Positions 42,357-51,228 are shown, counted from the stretch's first letter. The stretch: 64,000 bases of DNA from an uncultured Lachnospiraceae bacterium (GCA_910588775.1 CAJURH010000001.1:124001-188000), one strand, 5' to 3'. The notes: generated by a model not told the origin, from the letters alone. Translations and numbers: made by a program.

Positions 42357-43790
42357 TTAATCCAGCAGATTTTTCAATATTTGGTCTGTCTCGTCTTCGG
42401 TATAGAACATATTGTCGGTGAGGGAACCTAGGTAATCATAGAAAGCATGCAGTAATCCAGGTTCAGTCAGATCCAGGCAGACCGGTTTACCGTCGGCGGC
42501 GATGAACATCAGATAGCCTTTCTGGGAGGTCACGTAGATATCCAGCGTACTGGCGGCGATGGGCACGTGCGGTTTCAGCATTCGGTAACCCTGTGTATGA
42601 CAGGCATGGATTAAGTTCTGCATCATAAACGCCCGGTCGTCGTACTCCATAGGGCGGTAGATGGAAGGTGGCAGTTCAGATATGCGTCCGCTTTCAAGGA
42701 AATACTGGATGCCGCTTTCGCTGAAAAAATACTGGGTTGTCTTGGCGTGGCTGGCGGCGGCGTGTTTGGAAATATATTGCTTCACCATCGCCAGAAAATG
42801 CTCCTGGCCGGAAGTGACGCCTGTAAGGTATTTCTCCGGGAAGGACAGGGGCATTAATGGAATCAGGCAGGGTTCCTGTTGGAAAGAATATCCCGGCTGG
42901 TTTGCAATATCAATGTTGTTGAAAAATTCAAACTGCGTGTAAAAAGATTCTTGTTTGCGGATTACTAAGGAAGCGTTTGATTTTAACTCTTCAAATATAT
43001 CCTGCAGCTTTAGAAGGATGTCTGGATGGTTGAATAAGAAACCATACTGAAGCTGTGGGGAAAAGACAAAAGCATGCCTTGAGGTAATAATCATGGAAGA
43101 AAACAGATTAAAAATGTTGTTATGGGATAAAATATTGTCATAATAGCAGTAAGGGGTGTAACTGCATACGCAGTTGTAATACATGGGAATGATTTTTTGC
43201 AGACAAATCAGGTTATAGTCATACTTGTCCGAGAGAATTTTATCGCTGTTGGTCATACAAAATAAATGTTCAATCTGCAGTGTCTTTTCCGCTTTTCCTA
43301 TGTACATCAGCACATCCATAAATTCTTCCGTGTCCGGTTGGAAAAACAGTCGGATAAAACCATTTTCCGTCCCGGTTTCGGTGGCGAAAATATCGTAAAT
43401 GACATGCTTTAACTTTGCCTTCCCAGATATTAGAATGCCGTTGGATTGTGCAGGAAAGTTCAGGTTCATGTTGTAAGAGAGCATTTCCGGAAAATTATCC
43501 GGCCGATGGGAAAAATAGGTGATAAAATCCTGTACATGTTTTCTTCGGTAATAAGTGTCGTAGCCTGTAATTGTAATCTGATAAGCTTCCAGCAGATCGT
43601 ATCGCTCTAAAGGGGTGAGTCGGAGAAAATCAGCAATGCTTTGGACCATATGTATGGAAGAAGGGTTTCGTTTTCCGTTTAAAATTTTGTACATATTGGA
43701 ACGATCCATGCCGCAATATTGGGCGAGGGAAAAAGTTTTTATATTTTTTGCTTTCACGTGGGCGGACAGTAAATCTGAAAATGGGGTCAT
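42357..43790 (-). CDS. XRE-like helix-turn-helix regulator with large C-terminal domain
   Basis: The 477-residue protein has an N-terminal HTH domain (residues 5-65: FSLAQYCGMDRSNMYKILNGKRNPSS) followed by a large domain (about 80-477) without a recognisable enzyme motif; it is rich in aromatic residues. Such proteins are frequent in Lachnospiraceae genomes as multi-copy regulators of unknown signal. It is divergent from dpaAB but the spacing does not prove a link. A bidirectional terminator follows. Confidence 0.75.
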   Translation of the reverse strand: MTPFSDLLSAHVKAKNIKTFSLAQYCGMDRSNMYKILNGKRNPSSIHMVQSIADFLRLTPLERYDLLEAYQITITGYDTYYRRKHVQDFITYFSHRPDNFPEMLSYNMNLNFPAQSNGILISGKAKLKHVIYDIFATETGTENGFIRLFFQPDTEEFMDVLMYIGKAEKTLQIEHLFCMTNSDKILSDKYDYNLICLQKIIPMYYNCVCSYTPYCYYDNILSHNNIFNLFSSMIITSRHAFVFSPQLQYGFLFNHPDILLKLQDIFEELKSNASLVIRKQESFYTQFEFFNNIDIANQPGYSFQQEPCLIPLMPLSFPEKYLTGVTSGQEHFLAMVKQYISKHAAASHAKTTQYFFSESGIQYFLESGRISELPPSIYRPMEYDDRAFMMQNLIHACHTQGYRMLKPHVPIAASTLDIYVTSQKGYLMFIAADGKPVCLDLTEPGLLHAFYDYLGSLTDNMFYTEDETDQILKNLLD

Positions 43791-43861
43791 CTTTTACAGC
43801 TCCTTTGTTTTTCATGCAATTTCATTATAATCCATAATCCCGGTTTATGCAAGTTAGGGGG

Positions 43862-43891
43862 CACACGCTTTTTCGGTGACTGCATAATATA
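43862..43891 (+). promoter_or_regulatory. predicted sigma-K-type promoter of dpaAB
   Basis: CATAATATA (43883-43891) matches the sigma-K -10 consensus CATAnnnTA exactly, and CACAC (43862-43866) provides the AC-containing -35 element at a 16-17 base distance. It lies 29 bases before the dpaA start, where mother-cell expression is expected. Confidence 0.65.
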
Positions 43892-43919
43892 AATAAACTT
43901 TCTTTTTAGGAGTTTTGAA

Positions 43920-44789
43920 ATGAAATCCCCCATTTATAATTACGATTATGCGGTTATTGGCGGCGATATGCGCCAAGTGTATCTGGTGAATGCGTTTACC
44001 CAGAGCGGCAGCCGGGTTTGCGCGTACGCGCTTTGCGCCAAGACGGATCAAGGGCGCTGCGTGGATGCATTGTCGGAGATATGCAGCGCGTCGTCCTGTC
44101 TTATAGGTCCGATTCCTTTGAGTAAGAACGGGGATGTTTTGAACCAGTCTACGCTTAAGCAGGCTTTGCCGATAGATCAGTTTTTGGATTATTTAAAACC
44201 CGGCCAGACCTTTTTTGCCGGGTGCATACCCGAAGATTTTCGTTTAAAAGCTATGGACAAAGGCGTGCGGGTCTTTGATTTGATGAAAGACGCGCAGCTT
44301 TCGATTTTCAATACACTGGCCACGGCGGAGGGAGCCATATGTGAAGCGATACAGAGAAGCGCCATCAATCTGCACCATAGTTCCTGTGCGGTTTTGGGAT
44401 ATGGAAAATGTGGCGGCACACTTTCTTCCTATCTTAAGGGAATGTTCTGTCATGTATATGCGGTTTCCAATCAGGGTGAAGAGCGCGCCCGGGCAGCCCT
44501 TGTCGCCGACCAGACGGGGAACCTGGAAGCGTTCCAGGAATGCGCTGGATCATTTGACTATGTCTTTAACACCATCCCGGCTATGGTTATGGATGGAAAA
44601 ATCCTTGAGAAAATGAAGCGATCGGTTACGATCATTGATATTGCCTCTGCCCCTGGCGGCGTAGACTACGAAGCGGCTCGCCAACTGGGGCTTAACGCTG
44701 TTTTATGTCCGGGCCTTCCTGGAAAATATGCGCCTTATTCGTCGGCCAGGGCAGTGAAAGAAGTTATTGAGAGAAGTTTGAAGGAGTGA
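43920..44789 (+). CDS. dpaA: dipicolinate synthase subunit A
   Basis: DpaA (SpoVFA), together with DpaB, oxidises dihydrodipicolinate-derived intermediate to dipicolinic acid, the spore-core chelator. The N-terminal part (YAVIGGDMRQVYLVNAF, residues 10-26) and a Rossmann-like NAD(P) segment VLGYGKCGGTLSSYLKG (near 158-174) match. Length 289 is normal. A GGAG site precedes the start, and dpaB begins six bases after the stop. Confidence 0.95.
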   Translation: MKSPIYNYDYAVIGGDMRQVYLVNAFTQSGSRVCAYALCAKTDQGRCVDALSEICSASSCLIGPIPLSKNGDVLNQSTLKQALPIDQFLDYLKPGQTFFAGCIPEDFRLKAMDKGVRVFDLMKDAQLSIFNTLATAEGAICEAIQRSAINLHHSSCAVLGYGKCGGTLSSYLKGMFCHVYAVSNQGEERARAALVADQTGNLEAFQECAGSFDYVFNTIPAMVMDGKILEKMKRSVTIIDIASAPGGVDYEAARQLGLNAVLCPGLPGKYAPYSSARAVKEVIERSLKE

Positions 44790-44795
44790 TGGAAA

Positions 44796-45374
44796 ATGTC
44801 ATTAAAAGGAAAGCATATTGGAGTAGCCTTTACCGGCTCTTTTTGCACATACGAAAAAGCGTTTAAAGAATTGGAAAAATTAGTGGAGGAAGGAGCCATT
44901 GTGCAGACCATCTTTTCCGACGCGGCGGGGACGCTGGACAGTCGCTTTGGAAAAGCGCAGGATTTTATTCAGAAAGCGCATGAGATGACAGGGAAGAAAC
45001 CCATGATGACCATACCGGAAGCGGAGCCCATTGGCCCGGGCAGCCTGCTGGATATTCTGGTTCTCTTTCCGTGCACGGGGAATACCATCGCAAAGCTTGC
45101 CAATGGCATTACAGATACGCCAGCTCTGATGGCGGCGAAAGCGCATCTTCGGAATAATAAGCCTTTGCTAATTTCCATTTCCACTAATGACGCCCTGGGC
45201 ATAAATATGAAAAACATTGGGCTGCTCTTAAATGCGAAGAATGTTTATTTCATCCCATTCGGACAGGACAATCCAAAAACCAAACCCAATTCCATGATCG
45301 CGCATACGGAGCTGCTCATCCCTGCGCTTTCGGCGGCGTTGGAAGGTAGGCAGTACCAGCCCATTATTGGATAG
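44796..45374 (+). CDS. dpaB: dipicolinate synthase subunit B
   Basis: DpaB (SpoVFB) is a flavoprotein of the phosphopantothenoylcysteine-decarboxylase-like fold. GVAFTGSFCTYEKA (residues 9-22), PCTGNTIAKLANGITDTPALMAAKAH (near 93-118) and the conserved STNDALG (near 128) are present. With DpaA it makes dipicolinate in the mother cell. Its 192-residue length and the immediate dpaA neighbour make the call secure. An inverted repeat at 45387/45425 follows. Confidence 0.95.
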   Translation: MSLKGKHIGVAFTGSFCTYEKAFKELEKLVEEGAIVQTIFSDAAGTLDSRFGKAQDFIQKAHEMTGKKPMMTIPEAEPIGPGSLLDILVLFPCTGNTIAKLANGITDTPALMAAKAHLRNNKPLLISISTNDALGINMKNIGLLLNAKNVYFIPFGQDNPKTKPNSMIAHTELLIPALSAALEGRQYQPIIG

Positions 45375-45386
45375 TGATGATAGCGC

Positions 45387-45434
45387 GCATGCGCCCTTTA
45401 CGTGTTTTTGCAAGTGCAAGCGTGGGGCGCATGC
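45387..45434. repeat. inverted repeat after dpaB
   Basis: GCATGCGCCC (45387-45396) and GGGCGCATGC (45425-45434) pair perfectly over ten positions. There is no T-run after it; it may still act as the end of the dpaAB transcript. Confidence 0.5.
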
Positions 45435-45450
45435 CAAAATACTTGCATGT

Positions 45451-45508
45451 AGGAAATTGTGAAACTTGCCCAAACGCCGATTACGAAATGGAGGTTTCGC
45501 AATCGTCT
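45451..45508 (+). repeat. palindromic repeat family A, copy 5
   Basis: ATTGTGAAAC (45456-45465) and GTTTCGCAAT (45494-45503) are inverted ends with one mismatch; the inside reads CAAACGCCGATTACG, as in copy 6. It ends 31 bases before the asnB start codon. Confidence 0.72.
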
Positions 45509-45539
45509 AACACCTGAACAGGGAATAAGGAGAAGAAAA

Positions 45540-47390
45540 ATGTGTGGAATTTCCGGTTTTTATAACCCACGTGTGGATTACACGGCGCATGCGCCCAAGT
45601 GGAGGCGCATTCTGGATGATATGAACCAGGCGCAGAAACGCAGGGGGCCAGATAACCAGGGGATTTATCTGGACAAATCCTGCGGGCTTGCGCATGTGCG
45701 CTTGGAGATCATCGATCTGGTCACCGGACAGCAGCCGATGGTGCGAAAAGAAATGGGACGCACTTGCGCCATCAGTTACAACGGTGAGATTTATAATATG
45801 AAAGAGTTGAAAACAGAGCTTATGCGGCAGGGAGCTGTATTTGAAACCACAAGCGATACGGAAGTGATTTTGGTAGGGTATATGATGCACGGGAAAGATT
45901 ACGTCAAGAAGCTGAACGGGATTTTCGCCATTGCCCTGTGGGATTCTCGCTCAGAAGAAATCTGCCTGTTTCGCGACCGTTTGGGGGTGAAGCCTTTGTT
46001 TTACACAGTGAAGGATGGAACCCTTGTTTTCGCCTCAGAGATAAAAGGGCTGTTTGCCTATCCGGGGATACAGCCTGTATTGGATACGGCTGGGCTGTGT
46101 GAGATCTTTGCCCTGGGCCCGGCCAAGTCTTATGGAAAAGGCGTATTCAAAGACATCCAGGAAGCGCTTCCCGGACACTGTCTCACCTATGGCCGGGATT
46201 CTCTCCATACAGAAGCCTATTGGAAGCTTCAGAGCCGTCCCCATGAGGATTCTATGGAAAAGACCATCGAAAAAACCGCCTGGCTGGTGGAAGACGCTGT
46301 AAAATTGCAGATGCTCTCGGACATTCCCATCAGCACATTCCTCTCAGGGGGCGTGGACAGCAGTCTGGTCACGGCAGTCTGCGCAAAAGAACTAAAGAAA
46401 CAGGGGAAGACAATGAATACCTTTTCCTTTGATTTTGTGGATAACGATAAGTATTTCCAGGCAAATGCATTTCAGCCCAGCCAGGACCGGCCCTATGTGG
46501 AGAAAATGATCGCCCACGCGGGAACGAACCACCGTTTCCTGGAATGCAGCAACCGGGATCAGATTGAATGCCTGTATCAGGCTGTGGACGCCCGGGATCT
46601 GCCCTGTATGGCGGACGTGGAATCCTCCATGCTGTATTTCTGCTCCAAGGTGAAGGACTATAATAAAGTGGTTCTCACCGGAGAATGCGCCGACGAGATA
46701 TTCGGCGGCTACCCATGGTTCCACGACCCAAAAGCTTTCCAGACCGCGGCGTTTCCCTGGTCTATGAGCATGGATCCCCGGCAGGCGCTCTTGACGACGG
46801 ACTTGATTGCCAGTCTTCCCATGGAAGAATATGCACGCGCCGCCTACGAAAAAACCATAAGCGAGACGCCCACTCTCCCGGAAGACGCGCCGGAAGAGAA
46901 GAGGCGCAGAGAGATTGCCTACCTGAATCTGCGCTGGTTTATGGTCACGCTTCTGGACCGTATGGACCGCACCAGTATGTACAATGGTCTGGAAGCCCGG
47001 GTTCCGCTGGCTGATCACCGCATTGTGGAATATGTGTTCAACGTGCCCTGGCAGATGAAATGTCCCGACGGAATTGTAAAAGGACTTTTGCGCCATGCGG
47101 GGGAAGGACTGCTGCCCAAAGAGGTTCTATGGAGACGCAAGAGTCCCTACCCGAAAACTTACGACCCCACATATGAGAAAATGCTTGGGGATCGCTTGAA
47201 AGAAGTTCTGTCCCAGCCGTCGGCGCCCATCCGCACGCTTCTGGACGCTAGAAAAGTTCATGCGTTTCTGGAAAGTCCTTCGGATTATGGAAAGCCCTGG
47301 TATGGGCAGTTGATGGCCGGACCCCAGATGCTGGCCTATATGTTGCAGGTGAATTATTGGCTGGAGAAGTATAAGATTCAGATTGTGTAG
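45540..47390 (+). CDS. asnB: asparagine synthase (glutamine-hydrolysing)
   Basis: The 616-residue AsnB has an N-terminal glutaminase whose Cys2 follows the initiator Met (MCGISGFYNP), then RRGPDNQG (near 38-45), and a synthetase domain with the pyrophosphate loop SGGVDSSLVTAV (near 268-279). It transfers ammonia from glutamine to aspartate using ATP. The start ATG 45540 is demanded by the catalytic Cys and has an AAGGAGAAG site; a longer frame from 45459 would block it. It is preceded by family A repeat copy 5. Confidence 0.95.
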   Translation: MCGISGFYNPRVDYTAHAPKWRRILDDMNQAQKRRGPDNQGIYLDKSCGLAHVRLEIIDLVTGQQPMVRKEMGRTCAISYNGEIYNMKELKTELMRQGAVFETTSDTEVILVGYMMHGKDYVKKLNGIFAIALWDSRSEEICLFRDRLGVKPLFYTVKDGTLVFASEIKGLFAYPGIQPVLDTAGLCEIFALGPAKSYGKGVFKDIQEALPGHCLTYGRDSLHTEAYWKLQSRPHEDSMEKTIEKTAWLVEDAVKLQMLSDIPISTFLSGGVDSSLVTAVCAKELKKQGKTMNTFSFDFVDNDKYFQANAFQPSQDRPYVEKMIAHAGTNHRFLECSNRDQIECLYQAVDARDLPCMADVESSMLYFCSKVKDYNKVVLTGECADEIFGGYPWFHDPKAFQTAAFPWSMSMDPRQALLTTDLIASLPMEEYARAAYEKTISETPTLPEDAPEEKRRREIAYLNLRWFMVTLLDRMDRTSMYNGLEARVPLADHRIVEYVFNVPWQMKCPDGIVKGLLRHAGEGLLPKEVLWRRKSPYPKTYDPTYEKMLGDRLKEVLSQPSAPIRTLLDARKVHAFLESPSDYGKPWYGQLMAGPQMLAYMLQVNYWLEKYKIQIV

Positions 47391-47396
47391 ATTTAT

Positions 47397-47425
47397 TTAA
47401 CATTTACTTTAAATTGTGGTATAGT
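47397..47425 (+). promoter_or_regulatory. predicted promoter upstream of family A copy 6 and the hybrid kinase
   Basis: TTAACA (47397-47402), 17 bases, TATAGT (47420-47425) with an extended -10 TG (47417-47418). The expected transcription start near 47432 falls a few bases before the palindromic element, which would therefore be the 5' leader. Confidence 0.6.
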
Positions 47426-47438
47426 ATTTCTTAGAATG

Positions 47439-47577
47439 GATAATTGCGAAACAGTTATTTTCTATCCTGCGTTTGTTCAAGACAGATAGAATGGAGCGCA
47501 AAACTGTTTGGAATTTGCTCCTTATTTGTCTGTTTTGTCCAAACGCTGATTACAAAACGGGGTGTTTCGCAATTATC
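47439..47577 (+). repeat. palindromic repeat family A, copy 6 (long form with 15-base perfect ends)
   Basis: GATAATTGCGAAACA (47439-47453) and its exact complement TGTTTCGCAATTATC (47563-47577) delimit a 139-base element. Inside are the 13-mer shared with copy 4 and the AGATAGAATGG plus CAAAAC block shared with copy 1. It ends 60 bases before the kinase start codon. Confidence 0.8.
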
Positions 47578-47637
47578 TAATTATTTCGAAAAAGGAGGTA
47601 ATGGCGCAATAGGATTCAATATATCGCGTCGAATTAG

Positions 47638-50600
47638 ATGAAGCAACAGAAGAAAACATGGCAACCGATTATTTACGCACTTCTTTTCCTGACTGCCGTA
47701 CTCATTTTATTTTTTATTTACACAACGCAGAATAAAGCGCGCATCCAGGAACAGAACAGGATCTATGCGGAGGATAGCGCCCGGCATACGGTGGATCGCA
47801 TTTCAAGCGAGTTTGACAATGCGTTGCAGCGCATCCAGACCAGCGCCTATCTGATCAGCGCAGGCGGAAATGTACCGGAAATCAACGCCCAGGCGTTGGA
47901 AGCTCTGGAGGCGAACACCACCTTTGACGCTATCCGCTTTACCAGGGCAGACGGCGTCAACCTTGCATCCAATGGGGATACCAGCGACAGCTCGGACCGG
48001 GATTATTTTGCCCGTGGGATGAGGGGAGAGAGCGGTCTCGAGACCGTGGCAAAGTCCAGAATTACGGGCAAGTCCATGATGGTTTTTTACGCCCCCATAT
48101 ATGACGATAAAAATATTATCGGCATGTTTTTAGGCTTGTACTTTGCGGAAAAATATCTGAAGGATATGCTTGAGGCCAACTATTTTGGCGAGGCTGCCGA
48201 TGTGTTTCTCTGTACGCAGGAGGGGGAAGTGATTGCCGGCTCAGGCGATGAAAATTATGAAGGTGACCTGCTGCGTTCCCTGACTGAATCGGGCGTGATA
48301 GACGCCGAAACTGCTGAATCGGCGCGAACCGTGTTTACAGATGGTGGGGAGGCGGCTCTTTTGTGCGATGAGGGCTGCAAAATAGATAATCTCTGTGTTA
48401 TGAATTTGCCAGATCATGAGTATGTTCTTGTACAGGCGTTTCCCAAAGATGTCACACAGGCAATGGTGAAGAGGGCGAATATGGCGGGCGTGCGACTGGA
48501 AATCTGTTTACTTGCCCTGTTCGTGGTCTATGTTGCCCTTCTGGCCATCCATGGGAGTAGGCAGCGAAAGAAACTGGAAACGGAGAATAAATTAATAAAC
48601 GATGTGATCCGTGGCACAAATATCATTTTTTCTTCCCGTTATCTTATGGTGGATCTGGAAAACGACTATTATTCCTACATGGCAGGGATTGGGCCGCTGA
48701 ACACCAGCATTCCTATGGAAGGCGCATACAGCGATATGATGACGATCCAGTCTGGAGATGTCATTGGGGACGAGGAAAAAGAGGCGTTTTGTCGTTTTTG
48801 TCAGAGGGATACACTTAGAGAGAGTTTAAGCGTCGAGGATTTTGTGGTCCATGAATGCCATGTTTCCCGTTATGGGAAAGAGGACTGGGAGCATTTGATC
48901 GCGGTGTGTCTGGAACGAAAGGATGAGAAGCCCGTAAGGATCTTAATTGTCCGTCAAAACGTTACAGACTTGAAGCTCAAGGAACTGAGAGGGCAACGGG
49001 AACGGGCCATCTTAAACCGCAAGGAACGGCAGTACCGGATCGCCATTATGTCCAATTCCTTCAGCGCTTTTGAGTGTAATCTGACGAAAGACCAGATTGA
49101 ACAGGATATCATTTGTATGAACGAACAAGAAGAAATCTCGCTGCTGGAGAAGGCGGGGTTGTCTGCTCCGTGCAAAGCCTCTGTATGCTTTGAAAAATGG
49201 GCCCAGTTCGTTTTGCCAGAATCGCAGGAAGATTATTGCGCAACCGTAAATGTAGATAATCTGAAAGCCCAGTATGAGCAGGGGAATATGGAAGTGGATG
49301 TGGATTATTGGGGCGGAATAAACGACGGGGAACCCGTGTGTGTCCGCCAGTCCTTCATTATGACCCGTGACGAGGATACCGACGATCTGATTGCCATGAT
49401 CGTATCCAGAGACATCACGGAGCAGGTGAGAAAACAGCGGGAACAGACACAGGCTCTACAGGACGCTCTAGTGCAAGCGCAACATGCCAATCAGGCAAAG
49501 ACCACCTTCCTGTCCAATATGAGTCACGATATCCGCACGCCCATGAATGCCATTATCGGTTTTGCCACCATTGCGGCCAGTCATATGGAGCGCACGGATC
49601 AGGTGCGGGACTGTTTACAGAAAATCCTCTCCTCCAGTAATCACCTGCTGGGGCTTATCAACGACATTTTGGATATGAGCCGCATTGAGAGCGGAAAGCT
49701 GCAAATTCACAATCAGGAGTGTAACATCCCTGAGTTAATGCACAATCTGGTAAACATTATCCAGCCACAGGTGAAATCTAAACAGTTGGAGATGTTCATC
49801 GATACCTTTGAGGTGGCTAATGAGGACGTAATTGCAGATCCGCTAAAACTGAATCAGATTTTCATCAATCTGATGGGCAACGCCGTCAAATATACGCCTG
49901 CAGGCGGAACCGTGACTTTTCGCATCGCGCAGCACACCAACTTTAAACACGGGTGGGGCGATTATGTTTTTACCATCAAGGACAATGGAATCGGCATGTC
50001 CAAGGAATTTGTGGAACATATTTTTGAGCCCTTTGAGCGGGAATCCACGGCAACCAGAAGCGGCATACAGGGCGCTGGACTTGGCATGGCGATCACCAAG
50101 AACATCATTGATATGATGGGTGGAGAAATCACCGCTGAGAGCGAAGTGGGAAAAGGAAGCGTTTTCACAGTAAAACTGCCTCTTCAGATTCAAGACACGC
50201 AGAAAAGCGCAGAACAGATCAAGGAGTTGGAGGGCTTGCGCTCTCTGGTGGTGGACGATGACTTCAACGTCTGTGACAGCGTGAGCAAAATGTTAAAAAG
50301 CATCGGGCTGCGCGCAGAATGGACCACCTCTGGCAGGGAGGCGGCTTATCGCGCCAAATCGGCTTATGAAGACGGAGATCCTTACCATACATACATCGTC
50401 GACTGGCAGATGCCAGAAACCAGCGGAATTGAAACTGCAAGAAAGATTCGCAGTGTGGTGGGGCAGGATGCGCCCATTATTATCCTCACCGCTTATGACT
50501 GGACGGATATCGAGGAGGAGGCCAAAGAGGCGGGCGTTACCGCGTTCTGCGCAAAACCACTTTTCATGTCTGACTTAAAGGCGGCATTGTTGGCGGCCAA

Positions 50601-51039
50601 TAATATTGGCGGCGCAACATCGTCAGAGGCAGGCGCTGTCTGGACCCAGATGGACTTCAGCGTGAAACGGCTTCTTCTGGTGGAGGACAATGAATTGAAC
50701 CGGGAAATTGCGGAAGTTATTCTGGAAGAAGCTGGCTTTGTCATCGAATCGGCTCCAGACGGAACCGACGCGGTCTCTATGATGGAAAAATCTCCAGAAG
50801 GCTATTACGATGCAGTGTTGATGGATGTGCAGATGCCGGTTATGAACGGGTATGAAGCTACGAAAGCAATTCGCTCCATGCGGAGAAAGGATGCGAAAAC
50901 TTTGCCCATCATCGCCATGACGGCAAATGCGATGGAAGAAGATAAGGAAGCGGCGCTCAAAAGCGGTATGAACGCCCATGTGGCCAAACCGCTTGATATG
51001 GAACTGCTTATGAAAACGCTGTGTCAGTTCATTCAATAA
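47638..51039 (+). CDS. hybrid sensor histidine kinase with two receiver domains
   Basis: The 1133-residue membrane kinase has a transmembrane helix (11-28), an extracellular Cache-type sensor (about 40-280, with SSDRDYFARGMRG), a second helix (about 284-303), two PAS-like regions (about 310-610), a HisKA domain with the phospho-His in FLSNMSHDIRTPMN (His near 631), a HATPase domain (N box NLMGNAVKYT) and two receivers with phospho-Asp near 922 (VDWQMP) and 1063 (MDVQMP). There is no output regulator next to it. ATG 47638 is the only possible start, since a stop codon precedes it in frame; a strong AAAGGAGGT lies 39 bases upstream and no good site is closer. Confidence 0.9.
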   Translation: MKQQKKTWQPIIYALLFLTAVLILFFIYTTQNKARIQEQNRIYAEDSARHTVDRISSEFDNALQRIQTSAYLISAGGNVPEINAQALEALEANTTFDAIRFTRADGVNLASNGDTSDSSDRDYFARGMRGESGLETVAKSRITGKSMMVFYAPIYDDKNIIGMFLGLYFAEKYLKDMLEANYFGEAADVFLCTQEGEVIAGSGDENYEGDLLRSLTESGVIDAETAESARTVFTDGGEAALLCDEGCKIDNLCVMNLPDHEYVLVQAFPKDVTQAMVKRANMAGVRLEICLLALFVVYVALLAIHGSRQRKKLETENKLINDVIRGTNIIFSSRYLMVDLENDYYSYMAGIGPLNTSIPMEGAYSDMMTIQSGDVIGDEEKEAFCRFCQRDTLRESLSVEDFVVHECHVSRYGKEDWEHLIAVCLERKDEKPVRILIVRQNVTDLKLKELRGQRERAILNRKERQYRIAIMSNSFSAFECNLTKDQIEQDIICMNEQEEISLLEKAGLSAPCKASVCFEKWAQFVLPESQEDYCATVNVDNLKAQYEQGNMEVDVDYWGGINDGEPVCVRQSFIMTRDEDTDDLIAMIVSRDITEQVRKQREQTQALQDALVQAQHANQAKTTFLSNMSHDIRTPMNAIIGFATIAASHMERTDQVRDCLQKILSSSNHLLGLINDILDMSRIESGKLQIHNQECNIPELMHNLVNIIQPQVKSKQLEMFIDTFEVANEDVIADPLKLNQIFINLMGNAVKYTPAGGTVTFRIAQHTNFKHGWGDYVFTIKDNGIGMSKEFVEHIFEPFERESTATRSGIQGAGLGMAITKNIIDMMGGEITAESEVGKGSVFTVKLPLQIQDTQKSAEQIKELEGLRSLVVDDDFNVCDSVSKMLKSIGLRAEWTTSGREAAYRAKSAYEDGDPYHTYIVDWQMPETSGIETARKIRSVVGQDAPIIILTAYDWTDIEEEAKEAGVTAFCAKPLFMSDLKAALLAANNIGGATSSEAGAVWTQMDFSVKRLLLVEDNELNREIAEVILEEAGFVIESAPDGTDAVSMMEKSPEGYYDAVLMDVQMPVMNGYEATKAIRSMRRKDAKTLPIIAMTANAMEEDKEAALKSGMNAHVAKPLDMELLMKTLCQFIQ

Positions 51040-51066
51040 GAACGAAGCGGTGAAAGGGGGCGCGCC

Positions 51067-51159
51067 ATGGCATTTGTGAACGACGAAGATCCATTTTCCG
51101 TGGCGGCGCCAGTGGGGATTTATGATGAATTGAGCATTCCCATTGGTGAAATTGAATAA
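51067..51159 (+). CDS. possible 30-residue small protein
   Basis: ATG 51067 opens 30 codons, in the same frame as the kinase stop 28 bases earlier, behind a GGGGGCGCG purine-rich stretch. The acidic product (MAFVNDEDPFSVAAPVG followed by IYDELSIPIGEIE) has no recognised homology. It sits just before the yqhY-nusB block and may be a real small protein or a remnant of a displaced gene end. Confidence 0.35.
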   Translation: MAFVNDEDPFSVAAPVGIYDELSIPIGEIE

Positions 51160-51183
51160 TTCCTTTTATTTTTCCAGCTTTTT

Positions 51184-51192
51184 TGGTATAAT
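51184..51192 (+). promoter_or_regulatory. extended -10 promoter of the yqhY-nusB operon
   Basis: TG-G-TATAAT at 51184-51192 is a consensus extended -10, located 37 bases before the Asp23 gene. The -35 region is only T-rich. Confidence 0.55.
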
Positions 51193-51228
51193 AACAAAGA
51201 ATGAAACTGGCCTTAGGAGGAACAGATT

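Noticed and set aside
45387..45434. Inverted repeat after dpaB as a member of repeat family A
   Set aside because: Its arms (GCATGCGCCC) share nothing with the family core; it is a separate hairpin lying just before copy 5.
46392..47096. 234-codon minus-strand frame inside asnB
   Set aside because: It is antisense to a secure asnB and has no start signal.
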